Assembly: GCA_910577645.1 (NCBI GenBank)
Contig: CAJTOL010000007.1
Location: 1-64,000, forward strand
Reading direction: 5' to 3'
DNA from: an uncultured Lachnospiraceae bacterium
Lineage (GTDB): Bacteria > Bacillota > Clostridia > Lachnospirales > Lachnospiraceae
DNA: 64,000 bases
Every line of letters starts with the position of its first letter. The stretch's first letter is position 1. The position numbers and the translations under genes are program-made. Below the pieces are notes generated by a model. The model was not told where the DNA came from. It saw nothing but the letters and a program-made list of their open reading frames with translations, and ran no database searches. Shown here in pieces: positions 60,673-64,000 of this stretch.

Positions 60673-61956
60673 TTATTTCTTACAAATAACCTTCTGTCCT
60701 CCCATATAAGGCTGCAGCAGCTCAGGGATCTTCACGCTTCCGTCCGCTTGAAGATTATTTTCCAAAAATGCAATCAGCATACGCGGCGGCGCTACCACGG
60801 TATTGTTTAAGGTATGAGCAAAATACTTGCCGTCCTTACCGTTTACCCGGATCTTTAACCGGCGGGCCTGAGCGTCCCCTAGGTTGGAACAGCTTCCCAC
60901 CTCAAAATATTTCTTTTGTCTTGGAGACCAGGCTTCCACGTCTACAGATTTCACCTTTAAATCTGCCAGATCTCCGGAACAGCATTCTAAGGTGCGGACC
61001 GGAATGTCCAAAGAACGGAATAAATCTACCGTATTCTGCCACAGCTTGTCAAACCACACGGGGCTTTCCTCCGGGCGGCATACTACAATCATCTCCTGCT
61101 TTTCAAACTGGTGGATGCGGTAAACGCCTCTTTCCTCCAGGCCGTGAGCGCCTTTCTCCTTGCGGAAGCAGGGAGAATAGCTGGTCATGGTCTTGGGAAG
61201 CTCCTCCTCCGGGATAATCTGGTCAATAAATTTGCCAATCATAGAGTGCTCGCTGGTGCCGATTAAGTAGAGATCCTCCCCCTCAATCTTGTACATCATG
61301 GCATCCATTTCCGCGAAGCTCATAACGCCGGTTACCACATTACTGCGGATCATAAAAGGCGGCACACAATAGGTAAACCCCCGGTTGATCATAAAGTCTC
61401 TGGCATAGGAAATCACTGCGGAATGAAGCCTTGCAATATCCCCCATCAGATAATAGAAGCCGTTTCCTGCCACTCTTCTGGCAGAATCCAGATCAATGCC
61501 GTCAAAGCTTTCCATAATCTCCGTGTGGTAGGGAATCTCAAATTCCGGAACCACCGGCTCGCCGTACTTTTGAACCTCTACGTTTTCACTGTCATCTTTT
61601 CCGATTGGGACACTTGGGTCGATGATGTTGGGGATGGTCATCATAATCTTCTTGATGCTCTCCTGGTACTGGGCCTCTTTCTCCTCCAGCTCAGCCAGAC
61701 GCTTGGCATCCTCGCCTACCTGGCGTTTTACTTCCTCTGCTTCATCCTTTTTCCCCTGGCCCATTAAAGCTCCGATCTGCTTGGACAGCTTATTGCGGTT
61801 GGCTCGCAGGGAATCGGCCTCCGCCTTGGTGGCCCGGCTTTTGGCATCTAAATCAATCACCTCATCCACCAACGGAAGCTTGGAATCCTGAAATTTATTC
61901 TTAATATTCTGCTTTACAATGTCCGGATTTTCTCTGACAAATTTCAAATCTAACAT
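60673..61956 (-). CDS. serS: Seryl-tRNA synthetase
   Basis: A 427-residue class II synthetase. N-terminal long coiled-coil arm (residues ~30-105), then motif 2 region CFRKEKGAHGLEERGVYRIH and motif 3 near the end (NNTVVAPPRMLIAFLENN). MLDLKFVRENPDIVKQN is the usual start, with AGGAGG upstream. No T-box is seen: the leader from the promoter at 62033 is only about 70 bases. Confidence 0.96.
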   Translation of the reverse strand: MLDLKFVRENPDIVKQNIKNKFQDSKLPLVDEVIDLDAKSRATKAEADSLRANRNKLSKQIGALMGQGKKDEAEEVKRQVGEDAKRLAELEEKEAQYQESIKKIMMTIPNIIDPSVPIGKDDSENVEVQKYGEPVVPEFEIPYHTEIMESFDGIDLDSARRVAGNGFYYLMGDIARLHSAVISYARDFMINRGFTYCVPPFMIRSNVVTGVMSFAEMDAMMYKIEGEDLYLIGTSEHSMIGKFIDQIIPEEELPKTMTSYSPCFRKEKGAHGLEERGVYRIHQFEKQEMIVVCRPEESPVWFDKLWQNTVDLFRSLDIPVRTLECCSGDLADLKVKSVDVEAWSPRQKKYFEVGSCSNLGDAQARRLKIRVNGKDGKYFAHTLNNTVVAPPRMLIAFLENNLQADGSVKIPELLQPYMGGQKVICKK

Positions 61957-62032
61957 GGTTTTCCTCCTGGTAGTCTCTTTTTATCCTGCAATCATTTGGA
62001 AAAGGCAGGAAAATACTTGGAATCTGGGTAGG

Positions 62033-62061
62033 ATTATACTACAGATTCTTTACAAATGCAA
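62033..62061 (-). promoter_or_regulatory. Promoter of serS
   Basis: On the minus strand TTGCAT (62056-62061), 17 bases and TATAAT (62033-62038), about 77 bases before the serS start. Confidence 0.65.
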
Positions 62062-62063
62062 GG

Positions 62064-62517
62064 GAAGCCTAGGTGCAGTGCGTCCGCAGCCAGGCACATG
62101 ACGTTTTACTTTATTTACTGTCCGCTTATAACAGATTGATACAACTTTAACCCATTTACAGAGATGCCGGAACGCTTTCTATGTACAGCATATCTTTGCA
62201 AAGATCAATTTGATTTTCCCAATGTACAGAACTGTCTACATCATAAGCCCCAATGCATACCCTATTAAAATTATACCACAATAAGTACCGTTGCGTCTAT
62301 TGAAAACTTTGTAGTATTACGGTTTGTTTGTAAGGAGTCTGCAGCAGGAAGCGGCAAATCCTGAAACGGTTATCCGGGGATTGACCGATTTTACCAGAAA
62401 GCTTTCCGGCGAAAAAATCCAATTGAATTATAAGCAATGTAATGGTAGAATATGTATATGCGAATCCAACGGCCACAGGATCTGGCGGCAGGCAGTAAAA
62501 AAGGGAGAGAAAAAGTA
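62064..62517. other. Intergenic region with a possible small coupled ORF
   Basis: The first 250 bases show nothing clear. From about 62324 a plus-strand frame of 64 codons (starting TTG, no site in the right place) ends in TAA overlapping the ATG of the next gene (TAATG), with AAGGAG at 62332-62336 inside it. Its content (for example LTDFTRKLSGEKIQLNYKQC) is protein-like, so it may be the remnant of a larger gene, now missing its start. Confidence 0.35.
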
Positions 62518-62859
62518 ATGAGTGATTATTCTTACAGCAAAGAAATCAGCCAAACGAATTTTGTACTTGGGGAATTTGACAGAGAGAGAATAAGGAAAGT
62601 GTTTACAAGGATATTTGAGACCTACAATCCAAAGGTAAAGGATGAGATATTTGATTCCTTTTGTGAGGATTTTTATAATCTGGCAGGAGATCTGCAAACA
62701 TCCAATGAACGGATCTGGCGCATGATTATAACCGATATGCTGTTCAGCTATGATGAAAGAGGATTTCTGGATTCACAGACAACAGACAATGCGATTAAGA
62801 GAAAACAGTTTGCCATTATAGCAAATGTGATTGTCGGAAAGCTGAGAAAGAACAGCTAA
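62518..62859 (+). CDS. Hypothetical protein, 113 residues
   Basis: A soluble, mostly helical protein (NFVLGEFDRERIRKVFTRIF; GDLQTSNERIWRMIITDMLF). ATG 62518 has GGGAGAG about 8 bases upstream and overlaps the stop of a preceding small ORF. A terminator follows at 62958. I do not recognise the family. Codon use and AT content are higher than in the housekeeping region, which could reflect transfer. Confidence 0.6.
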   Translation: MSDYSYSKEISQTNFVLGEFDRERIRKVFTRIFETYNPKVKDEIFDSFCEDFYNLAGDLQTSNERIWRMIITDMLFSYDERGFLDSQTTDNAIKRKQFAIIANVIVGKLRKNS

Positions 62860-62957
62860 AGCCAAAAGGGTTCTTACATTAAAATCATGTTAAGTGTCAG
62901 CTACAAATTTGATGTGAAAATTGCCGGAGAATGACTTCCTATAACTACGGTTCCCGG

Positions 62958-62996
62958 CAAACCCTTTATTACCCCAAGGGTTTGTTTTTGAGTTTT
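62958..62996 (+). terminator. Terminator downstream of the 113-residue gene
   Basis: CAAACCCTT (62958-62966) pairs with AAGGGTTTG (62976-62984), followed by TTTTTGAGTTTTT. The remaining DNA to 63188 has no recognisable gene. Confidence 0.75.
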
Positions 62997-63188
62997 TCGT
63001 CCGGCGGTTGAAAACCAAAGGAAGGAATATACCTCTACCCGGCAAAAAAGTTGAGGGCTATGGAAAATTTGTATAGTTTCCATAACCCTCGTAAAAATGC
63101 CACATACTCTATTTTCAATTATTCTTCATGAAATAACCCTGGGCAAAATAAAACGCCTCTGCCCATGGAAAGAAACAGTATTTCTGCC

Positions 63189-63589
63189 TTATAACCAGCT
63201 TCCTGTAAAATGATGAATCCCGTATGTATTATCTGTAATGCAAAGTTCTTTACTCATATAATCAAATGGATGAAAAAAATCGGATGAATACACGGTCATA
63301 CCGCCTATTACCTGAACTGTATTATTGGGTTTGAATCCACGGCTTAACAGTGGTTTTGACTCATAATATCCGCTGGATTCTAAATTCAGACTCCCGTCCT
63401 CCCGTTCAAAAGGAACCCTAAAACGCGCTTCCAGAATTTCCCCGATTATGGGATGTCCTGGTACTGCGCCGCAGCAGCCGCCGCTGTTAATAACTCCCCA
63501 CTTTTCAACCCCTACAAAGCCCGGCTGGTATAGCAAGTCATCAATGCCCGTATTAACTCTACATCTGTATCCAAATAAATTACAGGCAT
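63189..63589 (-). pseudogene. C-terminal fragment of a GT32-type glycosyltransferase, frameshifted
   Basis: The fragment starts with VIYLDTDVELIRAL, the DXD-containing core of GT32 (capsular / OCH1-like) glycosyltransferases, then shifts frame near 63540-63545 (one base missing in CATTGATGAC) into DDLLYQPGFVG ... GHPIIGEILEARF ... EDGSLNLES and the end NTYGIHHFTGSWL, typical of these enzymes. Everything before the DXD motif is missing; the sequence there belongs to the transposase-like fragment. Confidence 0.7.
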
Positions 63590-64000
63590 TTATCTTTGTA
63601 GGAATAACCTTGTGGAGAGACGCAGAAAGCATTGGTCTTGCTTATAGCTGGCTTACCCAGGTATTTCCTTGTAAGCCTCCTCAGGTAATTATTCAAACGC
63701 CCCAGATCCAGTTCCAAATCTTTTACTTTCTCAGGTATCGGATAGTCTTCATAGTTCAGGATCGCAGTATATACATCGTCCAACTTTAAAACTGTCCGCA
63801 AATACATTCGATCCTCCGGACTTGTCCGAATCTTATTTTTTAACACGCTCCACATTCCTTTTATGTCCGTGACAGCATCCCGTACCGCAAGCTCATAGTA
63901 AACCGAAGGAAGATTTAACTGCTCCCGAAGTCCGCAATGACGCATCTGTGTCATAATGTCAAAGGCGGAAGACAGTTTTCTCAGACTCTTTACTCCTGCA
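63580..64000 (-). pseudogene. Transposase-like (TnpB-related) fragment, runs off the window
   Basis: The frame is open from the right edge (GVKSLRKLSSAFDI before the first Met) to a stop at 63580, about 140 codons: MTQMRHCGLREQLNLPSVYY ... MWSVLKNKIRTSPEDRM ... LNNYLRRLTRKYLGKPAIS ... CVSPQGYSYKD. This resembles the N-terminal part of IS605-type TnpB-related transposases of Lachnospiraceae, but ends abruptly at the GT32 fragment. Family assignment is from memory and moderate; the 5' end lies outside the window. Confidence 0.5.

Noticed and set aside
61957..62035. Possible T-box leader upstream of serS
   Set aside because: Only about 70 bases lie between the promoter and the start codon, too short for a T-box, and no T-box sequence was seen.
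1..64000. CRISPR array, rRNA or tRNA genes
   Set aside because: No regularly spaced repeats, no tRNA-like cloverleaf with GGTTC arm and no rRNA-like sequence were noticed while reading the intergenic regions.

Overview
This 64 kb window looks like a chromosome segment of a gut-type anaerobic Firmicute of the class Clostridia, most likely a Lachnospiraceae / Clostridium clostridioforme-like organism. The support is indirect: strong AGGAGG-type ribosome binding sites, a trimeric NADH-linked [FeFe] hydrogenase with a divergent sensory-hydrogenase operon, GerW (sporulation), several YesM/YesN two-component systems beside sugar ABC transporters, and the housekeeping order yicC-gmk-rpoZ-rimO-pgsA-cinA. 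No rRNA, tRNA or CRISPR array was seen.

Layout. 0-14.6 kb: the inositol kinase iolC, a CgeB-like glycosyltransferase, then a sugar-uptake locus (binding lipoprotein, two permeases and a large unassigned putative carbohydrate-active protein on the minus strand) divergent from its YesN/YesM regulators; then an NhaC antiporter and an SseB-domain protein. 14.6-19.9 kb: lactaldehyde reductase fucO with a TetR regulator, an rlmI-type rRNA methyltransferase, a LysR regulator, and intergenic DNA rich in a short repeated motif and nested hairpins. 19.9-28.4 kb: hydrogenase region, with a minus-strand operon (PHP, DRTGG, sensory hydrogenase, HATPase, DRTGG) facing a plus-strand operon (hydC, HATPase, ferredoxin, hydB, hydA). 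28.4-39.1 kb: an orphan PD-(D/E)XK-like protein, small envelope proteins, and an mglBAC-type sugar transporter preceded by a sensor set (binding protein, YesM, YesN). 39.1-41.3 kb: an IS1634-family insertion sequence.

41.5-45.7 kb: alpha-L-fucosidase, PHP protein, a MalG-type permease, and an unusual ORF that joins a response-regulator receiver domain in frame to the C-terminal part of a MalF-type permease, probably the scar of a deletion. 45.8-56 kb: sporulation and housekeeping genes. 56-60.5 kb: a GH2 glycosidase, a broken AAA-ATPase/nuclease-family gene, and a two-gene ATPase + TOPRIM-like module resembling antiphage ATPase/effector pairs. 60.6-64 kb: serS, an unrecognised small gene, and two joined gene fragments (a GT32 glycosyltransferase end and a transposase-like protein).

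Functionally the window combines catabolism of host or plant glycans (inositol, fucose, galactose-type sugars, each with its own sensing system) with fermentative redox balancing through hydrogen. FucO and the hydrogenase both consume reducing equivalents made during sugar fermentation. The best candidates for something undescribed are the receiver-permease chimera, the ATPase/TOPRIM pair, the dispersed TTGTCC-CTGAGG motif with its associated hairpins, and the large unassigned protein of the first sugar locus.
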